In this document: positions 19,047 through 26,617 of the stretch, piece after piece
How the letters are laid out: each line of letters begins with the position of its first letter
Position numbering within the stretch: the stretch's first letter is position 1
DNA from: Flavobacteriaceae bacterium
Lineage (GTDB): Bacteria > Bacteroidota > Bacteroidia > Flavobacteriales > Flavobacteriaceae
Direction of reading: 5' to 3'
Length of the DNA stretch: 64,000 nucleotides
Assembly (NCBI GenBank): GCA_031277535.1
Contig: JAITMD010000002.1
Span: 1-64,000 of the forward strand
Position numbers and translations under genes: made by a program
The notes under the pieces: model-generated
Databases searched by the model: none
Seen by the model: only the letters and a program-made list of their open reading frames with translations
Told to the model about the DNA's origin: nothing

Positions 19047-19697
19047 TTACAAAACAAGGCTTCCCAAATAAGTAGTAGTCGAAAATTGTTGTTGTTTTAG
19101 GGGGTAATCATAGGTGTTTTTGAGGTAGTATCCATACGCCCAGCAGTGTACTTCTTTGCCTTTCCATGCTTTGTCTAAACAAAATACGGCAAACCCTTCT
19201 CCTTGTCGTTCCACTTGTAGCTGATCGATATAAACATTAAGTGTCGGACAATAGGCAATAAGCGCTACAGCTGGAAGAGGTGTGATGTTTTTCGGATACG
19301 ATAAGGAATCCCATTCCACAGTAATCATTCCTTCAAAATGCTTTTGAATGGAAAAAGAAGAATAGCAGGGAAGTGCTCCATAAAGCAGCACTAAATGGTT
19401 ATAGTTCAGAAACGGTTGATCGTTGTGCACCTCTACATGGTTTTTGAGGAGGTATGAAGTAAATTGTTGAATCTTATTTGCATGATATGTGGACTGAAAT
19501 GCTTCGAAGAGTGACCTAAAAGCATGGCTAACCTTTGAGGCAATAGCAAATTTTTGTTGTTGTAGCAGCTGTGCTTTCGTGGGAGGCGTACTTCTTTTTT
19601 GAGGTAAGTTACTTACAATTTGTTTTTTGTTTCGAACCGAAAATACTTTGTTTCCACATTTCCCATGTATTAAACCATGTTTATCTATATATGCCAT
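19047..19697 (-). CDS. DUF6266-like protein (complete form)
   Basis: The 216-aa product starts MAYIDKHGLIHGKCGNKVFS and carries the N-terminal signature of the DUF6266 type: a short G-rich start with G-x-x-G, a basic segment, then TKAQLLQQQKFAIAS leading into a helix. The C-terminal half has the family's beta pattern, with ITVEWD, a strand with a YCP turn, EVHCWAYGYY and a final STTTYLGS. It is the last gene of a minus-strand operon behind the winged-helix, ATPase and C-terminal-only DUF6266-like genes. The function of DUF6266 is unknown. Its repeated occurrence beside phage-like genes suggests a role in a mobile element, but that is inference. Confidence 0.65.
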   Translation of the reverse strand: MAYIDKHGLIHGKCGNKVFSVRNKKQIVSNLPQKRSTPPTKAQLLQQQKFAIASKVSHAFRSLFEAFQSTYHANKIQQFTSYLLKNHVEVHNDQPFLNYNHLVLLYGALPCYSSFSIQKHFEGMITVEWDSLSYPKNITPLPAVALIAYCPTLNVYIDQLQVERQGEGFAVFCLDKAWKGKEVHCWAYGYYLKNTYDYPLKQQQFSTTTYLGSLVL

Positions 19698-19730
19698 ATT
19701 TTATATTTTTTAAAGAATGAATGAAAAGGT

Positions 19731-20279
19731 TTAGTGCAAATCATCAGTTGTTTTTAAAGGAGTATGCCCTAAAAAATACTGTGTACTATTGGCTATCTTG
19801 ACTGCTGGACAAGCCAAAACATATCTCGACCAAATGGCCCAGAGATAAATAAGATCGCCCTCCCATTGGTCATTAAGACCAATGAAGGTAAAGTCAACAG
19901 TTGTTTCGTCTGACACGTAATTAAATGCCTTGTGCTCTATCTCATTTTTAGACGCATTGTATAAAACAAAAGAAAGTTCGTCTCTAAAGCCTTTTTGATG
20001 CAACAAGTTGATAGGAGTCTCCCAATGCAATTGAATGTTGTGGTATTCGTCTAAAGAGGGCTCTCCTATAGGTAGAAAAATAAGGTCGGCACTTGCCTTG
20101 GCAAATAGAAGGTTGTCTAAACAAGAAATAGGCTCATGGACTGTTTCTTTCTCCAATTTTTTTTGCATAAGGCAATTGATTAGATGCGTATGGAGCTCTT
20201 GGTTGTATTCCAAGATAAGTGGTAAAAATTTAGCCAGAATAGCACTAAATTCAAAGGTTGGTTGTGTTGTTTCGTTCAT
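19731..20279 (-). CDS. DUF6266-like protein lacking the N-terminal half
   Basis: The ATG at 20279 (MNETTQPTFEFS) is chosen over an upstream TTG at 20324, giving 182 aa. The first ~75 residues are helical and unlike DUF6266. From residue ~75 the sequence follows the C-terminal half of the family closely: LLFAKASADL, IQLHWETP, a DELSFVLYNASKN strand and turn, GDLIYLWAIWSRY and STQYFLG. The same landmarks occur in the 24230 and 19047 proteins. It seems to be a domain-swapped or rearranged paralogue: the beta domain is kept and the N-terminal GxxG part replaced. It sits between the ATPase and the full DUF6266-like gene in the same operon. Function unknown. Confidence 0.6.
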   Translation of the reverse strand: MNETTQPTFEFSAILAKFLPLILEYNQELHTHLINCLMQKKLEKETVHEPISCLDNLLFAKASADLIFLPIGEPSLDEYHNIQLHWETPINLLHQKGFRDELSFVLYNASKNEIEHKAFNYVSDETTVDFTFIGLNDQWEGDLIYLWAIWSRYVLACPAVKIANSTQYFLGHTPLKTTDDLH

Positions 20280-20348
20280 GCGTTTTTTACGTTTTGGTTT
20301 TGATTGCTTGTGCAACAAAAGCAACCAAAAGAATTAGCGTTGAAAGTA

Positions 20349-20978
20349 TTAGGCTTCACAGATGATCACATTAAATAGTTCAGTGAGCATTTTTCTAAAG
20401 GTTATACCATATTTTTTTTCAATTTCAATAGGCGTTAAGGTTGTAGTGATATGTAGTTTGGGAAACGACAAATCATACCTTTGCTCATAAAAGTGCTCAA
20501 CAATGTTGTAAACCACATCGGAGGCATACCCATAGTGTTTGGCAATCATCTCTTTGCCCAGATTATCCAAAACTAAAGGCCTGGCATTAGGGGCAAAAAG
20601 AGGGGTAGTCATTTCAAATCCTTTGAGCGAAAACTCCTGCGACAAGATGCGACACGTTTTGATGTCATACTGTTTTTTGCGCGGAAAGAAAGATTTGATA
20701 AGGCGAAACATAGCCGTCTTACCTGTATTGGGCTCTCCCATCAGTAGAATGCCTTTTCGCGGGTCCAATTGATATTTGGCCATTTCTTTAGCATCTTCAA
20801 TGGCATACACCAATAATTTGTAAAGCGTAGTTTTGTGCTGAGGAGAAATGATAAAGGTAGATCCGTAGATTAGTTTACCTTGTTGCAATAAGTATTGCCA
20901 ACACGTTTTGATGTTGTACAATTTTTGAGTTCCCACCACATCAAAAGTATCTGTGATTTGTAGTTTACAAAGGCTCAT
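20349..20978 (-). CDS. DnaC/IstB-like P-loop ATPase
   Basis: The 209-aa protein has a Walker A motif GEPNTGKT near residue 80, a Walker B-like PLVLDNLGKE near residue 135 and a sensor-1-like HITTTLTP near residue 177. This is the layout of helicase-loader (DnaC) and IstB-type AAA+ ATPases. Its start overlaps the end of the upstream winged-helix gene by 14 bases, so translation is probably coupled. DnaC-like loaders next to a small replication-type DNA-binding protein are typical of phage and element replication modules. The canonical Walker B acidic pair is reduced to D-N, so hydrolysis may be weak. I infer loading of the host helicase, or another DNA transaction for the island. Confidence 0.7.
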   Translation of the reverse strand: MSLCKLQITDTFDVVGTQKLYNIKTCWQYLLQQGKLIYGSTFIISPQHKTTLYKLLVYAIEDAKEMAKYQLDPRKGILLMGEPNTGKTAMFRLIKSFFPRKKQYDIKTCRILSQEFSLKGFEMTTPLFAPNARPLVLDNLGKEMIAKHYGYASDVVYNIVEHFYEQRYDLSFPKLHITTTLTPIEIEKKYGITFRKMLTELFNVIICEA

Positions 20979-21498
20979 AATAATTCTTTTTTAAAACAGT
21001 TAAATCTTTTTTGTTTTCGGTTTGTTGTTTATATGTTTTAATAGAGTGTCCCACTTGTGGTTCTGTAGTGGTCTTATTTGTGGTTTCAGAAGTAGTCTCG
21101 CTACTTGTTTGGGTTGTAGTAGGGCTACTTGTTGCTCTTGTAGTTTCTAAATACAAGGGCATAGCCGACTTGTTTTTCTCTCTTTTATGCTCTTGTTGTA
21201 GAGAAGCATCACTCCAATTGGCTAAAGAAACAGTGCTTGCACCATACTTAGAATTACTTGGCCGATAGTTTATCCAACCCCACCGATGCATATCACTCAG
21301 GCAGTTGCTATAGGTGGATGTACTGCCTATTTTACAGAGGCTCATTAGCTCTGACCGATTAATGATAAAATAGGGCGCAAATCGGCTCTGATTCCATAAT
21401 TGAAATAGCACAATATAGATGGCTATGTGTGGAGGCTTTACCTCCTCATTGATTCGCAATAAGTCAAACCAATGGGTAAGATGTTTAATGTAATTCAT
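20965..21498 (-). CDS. Winged-helix replication-initiator-like protein
   Basis: The 177-aa product begins MNYIKHLTHWFDLL and its first ~100 residues fit a winged-helix domain of phage replication proteins: IAIYIVLFQLWNQSRF, NRSELMSLCKIGSTSTYSNC, LSDMHRWGWINYRPS. It is followed by a Ser/Thr-rich linker (residues ~120-150, dominated by T, S and E) and a short basic tail. This resembles DnaD-like or primosomal proteins that partner a helicase loader, and the next gene overlaps it and encodes such an ATPase. It lies first in the minus-strand operon, divergent from the RteC-like gene, with a good -7 box at 21527. The exact family is not certain. Confidence 0.6.
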   Translation of the reverse strand: MNYIKHLTHWFDLLRINEEVKPPHIAIYIVLFQLWNQSRFAPYFIINRSELMSLCKIGSTSTYSNCLSDMHRWGWINYRPSNSKYGASTVSLANWSDASLQQEHKREKNKSAMPLYLETTRATSSPTTTQTSSETTSETTNKTTTEPQVGHSIKTYKQQTENKKDLTVLKKNYYEPL

Positions 21499-21526
21499 CG
21501 TGTAATAGTTTTTTTAAATCACCTTT

Positions 21527-21534
21527 CAAAGGTA
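21527..21534 (-). promoter_or_regulatory. -7 box for the winged-helix/ATPase/DUF6266 operon
   Basis: Read on the minus strand this is TACCTTTG, a full match to the Bacteroidota TAnnTTTG -7 element, 29 bases before the ATG at 21498. It overlaps a 13-bp palindrome ACCTTT-C-AAAGGT (21521-21533), a possible operator. No clear -33 TTTG is present. Confidence 0.6.
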
Positions 21535-21702
21535 GAGGGAGGGAGGTGATGAAAATATTGATGTGTCTTTATATCAGTGTGTTAAAGTTTGTTTGGAAGC
21601 TGTTAAGCATAGATTAAACTTAAGTTATCAATCCATTTTAAACCTTGTTATTTATTTGTAAATGTTAATATTTGATGCGTAATTAATTTAATTTAGAATA
21701 AT

Positions 21703-22473
21703 ATGTTTGTAAAGTTTAAGAGTCTGTTTAAAAACTTTGATAAAGTGATTAATAGTGCAAAAGCATTAGAAAATTTGGATGAAAAAACACACAGTAAGTT
21801 GATATGTCGCTTCGAAGATTTGTTTGCCGAATTAGATCAAGTACTTCATCAGTATTTGTTTAAAACAAGTAAGGAAGAGGTTAAGTTTTTTAAAGTAATT
21901 CTCCCCAATTTACTGTATTCCTATTGGTTGCTTCATATTCAATTTGAAATGAGGCATGTGAAACCGATTTATACCGAAGAAGTAGTTCCTTTCTACAAGG
22001 ATATGGTCAAGAGACTTCTCAATTTTAAGCACACACATGTTTTTTTGTATCGCTATTACAAATCAGAGAAAAAGAACAGAGATATCGAGTATTTTGACAA
22101 TATAGACACAGCGAATTTTACTTGTTTGGCTACTGATCACAATTCCTATTATGTGGCTTATTTTAGAGTGATTGACGAGGTTGTAATTTCTATTCAAGAG
22201 ACTTTAATGTTTTATGCTAATGAACCGCTAAACATACCCAAACTCGAATGGACAAATACTGCTACCTCTTTAGCGGTGTTAATTTATGGACTAAAGAAGT
22301 GTGGCTATGTCAATTATGGCAAGGTGACAATAAAAGAACTGTGCATTGGTTTTGAACAGGTGTTTAACACTTCTCTACAAAAACAAGTACACAGTTTAAT
22401 GCATGAACACGCTAATAAAAAGAATACGGAAACAAGTATTTTTATAGAAATGAACAATAAATTAATGAAATAG
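21703..22473 (+). CDS. RteC-family regulator-like protein
   Basis: The 256-aa protein carries the C-terminal signature of RteC: LEWTNTATSLAVLIYGLKK, then GYVNYGKVTIKELCIGFEQ and a following VFNTSL. This matches the usual pattern of W-T, L-x-x-L-I-Y-x-L, G-x-x-N-x-G, I-x-E and F-E-x-x-F-N. The N-terminal ~170 residues are helical and contain EMRHVKPIYTEEV. In Bacteroides conjugative transposons RteC is the DNA-binding activator of excision functions. Here no excisionase or integrase is visible within the island. The gene diverges from the winged-helix/ATPase operon and converges on the holin-like genes, which fits a control gene of a mobile island. Confidence 0.75.
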   Translation: MFVKFKSLFKNFDKVINSAKALENLDEKTHSKLICRFEDLFAELDQVLHQYLFKTSKEEVKFFKVILPNLLYSYWLLHIQFEMRHVKPIYTEEVVPFYKDMVKRLLNFKHTHVFLYRYYKSEKKNRDIEYFDNIDTANFTCLATDHNSYYVAYFRVIDEVVISIQETLMFYANEPLNIPKLEWTNTATSLAVLIYGLKKCGYVNYGKVTIKELCIGFEQVFNTSLQKQVHSLMHEHANKKNTETSIFIEMNNKLMK

Positions 22474-22504
22474 AGTTCCTTAAAAAATACTGTTGACACG
22501 GTAT

Positions 22505-22690
22505 CTATTCTTTGGATTGCTTTACGCGTTGCCGAATACTTTGAATGCTATACGACACCAAAGCACTTACCAAGGCTCCTATACTGGCCAAAATACAGGT
22601 ACGAATAATATCGTGCCACTGCAAATGAGGGATAAGAGCAAAAGTGGTTCCTGTAAGGATACCACTTTTTAGTGTGCTAATGTTCTTCAT
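22505..22690 (-). CDS. Small holin-like membrane protein 2
   Basis: The 61-aa product (MKNISTLKSGILTG) has one or two hydrophobic segments (residues ~10-25 and ~29-48) and a basic tail (QSIRQRVKQSKE). Size, topology and position after a DUF5675 gene and another small membrane protein suggest a holin or antiholin. It overlaps the previous gene by 14 bases, consistent with translational coupling. Function is inferred from context only. Confidence 0.55.
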   Translation of the reverse strand: MKNISTLKSGILTGTTFALIPHLQWHDIIRTCILASIGALVSALVSYSIQSIRQRVKQSKE

Positions 22691-22922
22691 CGGGTAGTTC
22701 TTTGGAAGATGAAGGGGATGTTTCTACTGTAATTTGACTTATAGCAGAGGCAATTCCGCCTGCTACAGCCAAATAAGTAGCAAGGGTGGTAAGGGCAGCA
22801 GGCAAGGCGATAGGGGCTGCCAAAATACCTCCACTTACAGCTAATAAACTTAAACCTACTGTGCGTAAGGTTTTAAAAAATTTGGGAGTTGGTGCTTTAG
22901 CACGTTCGATAATTGGATTCAT
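22677..22922 (-). CDS. Small holin-like membrane protein 1
   Basis: The 81-aa protein starts MNPIIERAKAPTPKFFKTLR, then has two hydrophobic Ala/Gly-rich segments (residues ~24-42 and ~46-62) and an acidic, serine-rich tail. This type is common next to lysis-like genes in Bacteroidota prophages and is usually left as hypothetical. Start and stop overlap its neighbours (4 bases with the DUF5675 gene, 14 with the next). A membrane pore or lysis-timing role is inferred. Confidence 0.6.
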   Translation of the reverse strand: MNPIIERAKAPTPKFFKTLRTVGLSLLAVSGGILAAPIALPAALTTLATYLAVAGGIASAISQITVETSPSSSKELPDEEH

Positions 22923-23362
22923 AATTTTCCTTTTTTAATGTGTTGTATAATAGTTTCACTTGTTGCTTCTTGTATAGTTAGGGTTACTGTACCCAAAGGC
23001 AATTGCTGTTTGAGGGTGTGAAGTAGTTTGCTCATGGCAATTTTGGAATTATTGCCCCAACCCATTCCTATGATTTCACTTACAGGCGCAAGGCAACCGC
23101 GCAAATCGCGCTGGGCATTATTGCCAGGGTGAAACAAAATGAGTGAGCGATTGGGCACTTCCAGCACTTCTATGTGCTCTTTAAATCGCGAACTATAGCG
23201 ATTGCGCAGAGGGTAAGTTCCTTCCGGAATACAAGAAATAGAGTGCTGATTGGCAATCCAAGGGAGCTCAATGACTAAGCTCAAATTTTTGCCATTTATT
23301 TGTAACAAGCCATGTGTAGCCTTGTCGAAATATATGCGGTGTAAACAAACTTTGGTTTCCAT
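22919..23362 (-). CDS. DUF5675 family protein, lysis-cassette-like
   Basis: The 147-aa protein shows the DUF5675 landmarks: CIPEGTYPLRNRYSSRF, VLEVPNRSLILFHPGN, NAQRDLRGCLAP and a final SKLLHTLKQ helix. The conserved Cys, His, Asn, Asp and Gly-Cys positions recall a small papain- or L,D-transpeptidase-like cell-wall fold, but no enzyme activity has been established for the family to my knowledge. It heads a three-gene minus-strand unit with two holin-like proteins, the order expected of an endolysin/holin cassette. The gene is visibly less AT-rich than the giant genes nearby. Confidence 0.7.
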   Translation of the reverse strand: METKVCLHRIYFDKATHGLLQINGKNLSLVIELPWIANQHSISCIPEGTYPLRNRYSSRFKEHIEVLEVPNRSLILFHPGNNAQRDLRGCLAPVSEIIGMGWGNNSKIAMSKLLHTLKQQLPLGTVTLTIQEATSETIIQHIKKGKL

Positions 23363-23491
23363 AATTTTTTAAGGTTAAATGAATAAATAAGCTCAACGTT
23401 GATTGATTGGTGACACAGGGCAAAGATCACTGCTCTAAAAATTTGTTTGAACCAAAGGGGAAATAATGTCCTTTTTTATCCCTTTTTTTCT

Positions 23492-23518
23492 CTTGTTGTT
23501 CTTTTAATGAACAACAAG
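23492..23518. promoter_or_regulatory. 10-bp inverted repeat in a divergent intergenic region
   Basis: CTTGTTGTTC (23492-23501) and GAACAACAAG (23509-23518) form a perfect inverted repeat with a 7-base TTTTAAT spacer. It lies between the divergent DUF5675 operon and the 69-aa gene, with no T run after it, so an operator is more likely than a terminator. Confidence 0.45.
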
Positions 23519-23594
23519 GAGATAAGAAGGATACCTGTAAAAAGAGAATATTTTATGTGCTAAATTGCTTGTGCATAACCAAATAAGTATAGAG

Positions 23595-23801
23595 ATGATA
23601 AACAAAGGAGTACATGGAAGAATGTGCGTGTTTGCACAAGATGTCGTATTAATTACTGGACGTAGTTACAAAACTTCCCTTCGAATTTTAAGAGAAATTA
23701 GAGCAGTGTACAACAAGCCAAAAAATGCCTTGGTTAGTTGTGTGGAATTTTGTGCTTATATGAATCTGGATGAGGCAGAAGTAATGGAGCGATTGAGGTA
23801 A
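23595..23801 (+). CDS. Small helix-turn-helix-like protein
   Basis: The ATG at 23595 (MINKGVHGRMCVFAQ) is preferred over a TTG ten codons upstream, giving 68 aa. The core VVLITGRSYKTSLRILREIR looks like the recognition part of an excisionase- or MerR-type wing, followed by VEFCAYMNLDEAEVMERLR. Proteins of this type are common in Bacteroidota and occur singly near mobile genes. It is divergent from the DUF5675 operon and is followed by a large nested hairpin. It is probably a small DNA-binding regulator. Confidence in the family is limited. Confidence 0.6.
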   Translation: MINKGVHGRMCVFAQDVVLITGRSYKTSLRILREIRAVYNKPKNALVSCVEFCAYMNLDEAEVMERLR

Positions 23802-23802
23802 T

Positions 23803-23902
23803 GAAACCCTTTTTTTTCGGAAATATTGGGAGCAGTGAAGTAGCATCCTTCGGAAAAAGGGCTCTTTTTCCGAAGGATTACTGTTCTTTTCAGAAGGGTT
23901 TC
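23803..23902 (+). terminator. Nested hairpin with 15-bp core stem
   Basis: The core ATCCTTCGGAAAAAG (23845-23859) pairs perfectly with 23864-23878 around GGCT. Outside it, CAGT pairs with ACTG, and GAAACCCTT (23803-23811) pairs with AAGGGTTTC (23894-23902). The structure starts two bases after the stop of the 69-codon gene. It may be a terminator, but the outer stem makes it larger than usual, so a structured 3' UTR or small RNA is possible. Confidence 0.6.
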
Positions 23903-24229
23903 CGAATAAAACTGTTTTTTAGTTGTGTTAGTTTGTTGTTATTCAGTGTGTTATTTGTTTTGTGAAGGACAAAAAAGGTAAAAAAGAGCCAAAAAGGGAA
24001 GAAAAGGGAAAAGGAAAGAAGAAAAAGGTAAAAACAGGCAAAAGGAGGAAGGGAGTGAGAAAAGCCATTTTTTGTAGGTGTAATTTTGCAATGAGTTCAG
24101 AATCAAAGTGTAGCTACCGATGAATAGAAGAACGAAAACCAGTAAACTGGGGAGACGGAAAGAGCGATAACGCTCTTTAAAAGCACAAGGGGCTTTTGAG
24201 CAAATAAAAACACAAAAAAAACAGAAATC
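23903..24229. other. Non-coding region with a polypurine tract
   Basis: No real gene is seen. Positions 23966-24066 are almost pure purine on the plus strand, broken by a handful of single pyrimidines and one CC. A minus-strand ORF across it would be Phe/Ser/Leu/Pro-rich low-complexity sequence and is not credible. The tract lies upstream of the DUF6266 gene and may be a long leader or a structural DNA element. Confidence 0.6.
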
Positions 24230-24853
24230 ATGGCAGAAATTGTACAAGGAATTTTAGGTGGAGTTAAAGGAAAAGTAGGAACAGTAATCGGGGTGACTTG
24301 GAGAGGAAAAAGTATTATTCGAGCACTACCGCGCAAAACAAAGAAAAAAGCGTCTGAAAAACAGTTGGATCAAAGACAAAAATTTAAAGTGGTTGCTCAC
24401 TTTTTAAGTCCTTTGTTTGCACTGACAAGTAAGTACTTTGGACAATATCAAGGGGTGAAGTCAAGAACAAATTTGGCGATGTCGTACCACTTAGTAGAAA
24501 CAATACAAAAAGTAGGAGGTGCTTTTGTGATTGATTACGCGAAGGTAGTTATTACCAAAGGAATCTTAAATGGAATTATAGCACCAAAAGCGGAGCGAAA
24601 AGACAATACAATTGCCTTAACGTGGTCTGATGGAGTAACTAATCCATTGAGTAAACCAGACGATGCTGTTACGGTGATTGTTTACAATCCGAATGAACAA
24701 TTGTTCTACATAACCAATATGCAGAGTAAGCGCAGTGACAAAAAACAGAGTGTTGTTTTGGCGGAGTCATGGACCAACAAAAACAATGAAGTTTGGGTAG
24801 TGGTAACCAATGCAGAGCAATGCAGTACCAGTATGTACATTGGTAAGTTTTAA
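24230..24853 (+). CDS. DUF6266 family protein
   Basis: The 207-aa protein is a textbook DUF6266 member: MAEIVQGILGGVKGKVGTVI, GVTWRGKSIIRALPRKTKKK, then QLDQRQKFKVVAHFLSPL. The C-terminal beta domain has YAKVVITKGIL, TIALTWSDG, VIVYNPNEQ, EVWVVVTN and a final STSMYIGKF. The function is unknown. It is the only DUF6266-like gene on the plus strand in the island and lies 428 bases after the small regulator. Three further relatives (19047, 19731, 52833) occur in this window, so the family is amplified here. Confidence 0.8.
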   Translation: MAEIVQGILGGVKGKVGTVIGVTWRGKSIIRALPRKTKKKASEKQLDQRQKFKVVAHFLSPLFALTSKYFGQYQGVKSRTNLAMSYHLVETIQKVGGAFVIDYAKVVITKGILNGIIAPKAERKDNTIALTWSDGVTNPLSKPDDAVTVIVYNPNEQLFYITNMQSKRSDKKQSVVLAESWTNKNNEVWVVVTNAEQCSTSMYIGKF

Positions 24854-24974
24854 AGGAGCAGAAACCATTCGTTGTAGCAAGGAGAAGTTTTTCAAGTAAT
24901 GAGGGAAAACAAGAAAGAGAAAAGTAAATTCTCAATCAATCTACCTGCTATAACGCAACGGAAATTCTGTAGTA

Positions 24975-25012
24975 AAAAGGAGCTTTTTCATCTTGTTGAA
25001 AAAGCTCTTTTT
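24975..25012. terminator. Bidirectional hairpin terminator
   Basis: AGCTTTTTCA (24981-24990) and TGAAAAAGCT (24997-25006), extended by AAAAGG/CTTTTT pairs, close a TCTTGT loop. It separates the convergent DUF6266 gene and LuxR-type gene. Confidence 0.9.
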
Positions 25013-25064
25013 GCTATATGAAAAAGCAGATATAGTATTTTAATGGATGATCGTAGGGAAAGCA

Positions 25065-26084
25065 CTAACTGTTTTTGAAGGCATAAATCTGCGCTCTGGA
25101 GTTGATGTCTAATTTCAGGTATATTTTACTGATGTGATATTTGCAGGTATGTATAGAAATACACAGTTCATCTGCAATTTCTTTGTTGGTAGCCCCTTCC
25201 CATAGTAAATGAAGCACTTCAAATTCGCGACCTGTAAGGTTGTACTTTTCTTTGAGTACTTCCATGAAATCAGTAGCCGTAGAATCGTCCAGTTGGATAG
25301 TGTTATCTGAGAGCGATTTGTTGAGTTTCTTTTCTAAAGTCAACTGTTTGTGATAGTCTTTGACCATATACATATATTGGTACAAATATCTTTTGTAGAG
25401 CACATTGCGCTCTTGTACTTTTTTTATTTCTAATAGGCTAATGATGCATGAACTGATGAGTAAAGGAATACTTAAGAGACGCAAGGTAGGCCAGTCTAAA
25501 AATAAATGACTAAGGGTATGATTTAACGAAGGAGTTAAAGCCATCGTTGTAGTGGATAAACAGATCAACAAAAAAGAAATATAGGTGATGTAACTATACT
25601 TGTGGTTGAGAATAAAGAAAAGGTAAAGCGATAATATAGCCAATATAATAGTGATGGGATGAATGACATTTCCCCCTTGTGTAGAACCAAATATAATGTT
25701 GATTATTAATTCTATAACAGATAAGGAGAAGAGGGCTATAATACCGAAGCGATAAAACTGTTGTTTGTGTTTAAATCTTAGAAATGGATATGGGAGTAAG
25801 AGCAACAATACTAAAGATACCGCGATGCTCCATGTTAATAAATATCCAATGGTGTTTTGATGTTTTGGAAAGAAGTATAAAATACAGTCTTTGGCAACAA
25901 AACTACACAATAGACTGAGTTGTAACAAGAGGTTAAAACTTAGCTTTTTGTATTTAAAGATTTTGTATAAGGAGGCATATATAATTAAGGTCACAAGAGA
26001 TACTCCATAATACAATCCCATAGTAAGGTATTTTGTAGATTCTGTGAAGAAAGGAATATGACCTGACGGTGTATGAATAGGCAT
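25065..26084 (-). CDS. 7TM membrane protein with C-terminal LuxR-type DNA-binding domain
   Basis: The 339-aa protein has about seven hydrophobic segments in residues ~18-220, a helical linker (residues ~220-265) and a LuxR-type helix-turn-helix at ~280-337: LTGREFEVLHLLWEGATNKE, then IADELCISIHTCKYHISKIY. A membrane-embedded sensor tied directly to a GerE/LuxR output domain is a known one-component arrangement in Bacteroidota. It is divergent from the three tandem head-domain genes at 26618-29113, so it is a candidate regulator of them. The ligand is unknown; no extracellular sensor domain is visible. Confidence 0.8.
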   Translation of the reverse strand: MPIHTPSGHIPFFTESTKYLTMGLYYGVSLVTLIIYASLYKIFKYKKLSFNLLLQLSLLCSFVAKDCILYFFPKHQNTIGYLLTWSIAVSLVLLLLLPYPFLRFKHKQQFYRFGIIALFSLSVIELIINIIFGSTQGGNVIHPITIILAILSLYLFFILNHKYSYITYISFLLICLSTTTMALTPSLNHTLSHLFLDWPTLRLLSIPLLISSCIISLLEIKKVQERNVLYKRYLYQYMYMVKDYHKQLTLEKKLNKSLSDNTIQLDDSTATDFMEVLKEKYNLTGREFEVLHLLWEGATNKEIADELCISIHTCKYHISKIYLKLDINSRAQIYAFKNS

Positions 26085-26138
26085 GTGAATAAACTACTTT
26101 TTGTTGTATTAATTATAACAGGTGTATGCTGTTTTGCA

Positions 26139-26146
26139 CAAAAGTA
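26139..26146 (-). promoter_or_regulatory. -7 box for the 7TM-LuxR gene
   Basis: The minus-strand sequence is TACTTTTG, a full TAnnTTTG match 55 bases before the ATG at 26084. No clear -33 TTTG is seen at the right distance. Confidence 0.5.
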
Positions 26147-26617
26147 AGAGTTTTCTATCTCCTTTGCTATTAGTAGTCCGTATAGGACAACGTTAAAAAA
26201 GGATAGGTTGTAGTAGGTGTACTTCTAAAAATAAGAAATGAGTATGGGTTCTTTCTTTTTTTGGTTTTAGAAGAAGGATAGAAAGAAATCGGATTGATTC
26301 GTACAGTACTTTTTGATTGTTTACTAAAGTAAGTATACAAATGAAACAATTTGCTGTTTTTTCAATGTGTTTTTATTTGTTTTTTTAATGCATTATTTGA
26401 ATAATTATACTAATAAGTTCATTTATTTTGTGATAATATTGTTAATTTTGCTTTTAATTAAGTTAATTATTGTTTTGTATTTAATATTTGAAATACGTGT
26501 AATACGATTTTTGTTTAAAGAAAATTAAAGATTTATTGACACATAAAGAGAGCAAATAAGGATGCTTTAACAAAGAAATTGAATAGAGAAATGTTTATTA
26601 GTTTTTATAAAAATAGG
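26147..26617. other. Divergent non-coding region
   Basis: No gene is seen. The region separates the LuxR-type gene from the head-domain operon. It becomes very AT-rich after 26330. A lone TAATTTTG (26443-26450) matches the -7 element for the plus strand but lacks a -33 partner and lies 170 bases before the ATG, so the operon promoter remains unresolved. Confidence 0.5.

Noticed and set aside
23951..24247. 98-codon minus-strand ORF opposite the polypurine tract
   Set aside because: Its product is a Phe/Leu/Ser/Pro low-complexity chain caused by the polypyrimidine strand, not a protein family.
19047..24853. Complete prophage or conjugative transposon
   Set aside because: No integrase, terminase, capsid, relaxase or att-like direct repeats were found at the block edges; only an island with mobile-type genes can be supported.
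26579..26617. TTG 26579 or ATG 26591 as start of head-domain protein A
   Set aside because: Both precede a normal signal peptide by 9-13 codons without improving it; ATG 26618 matches the paralogues.
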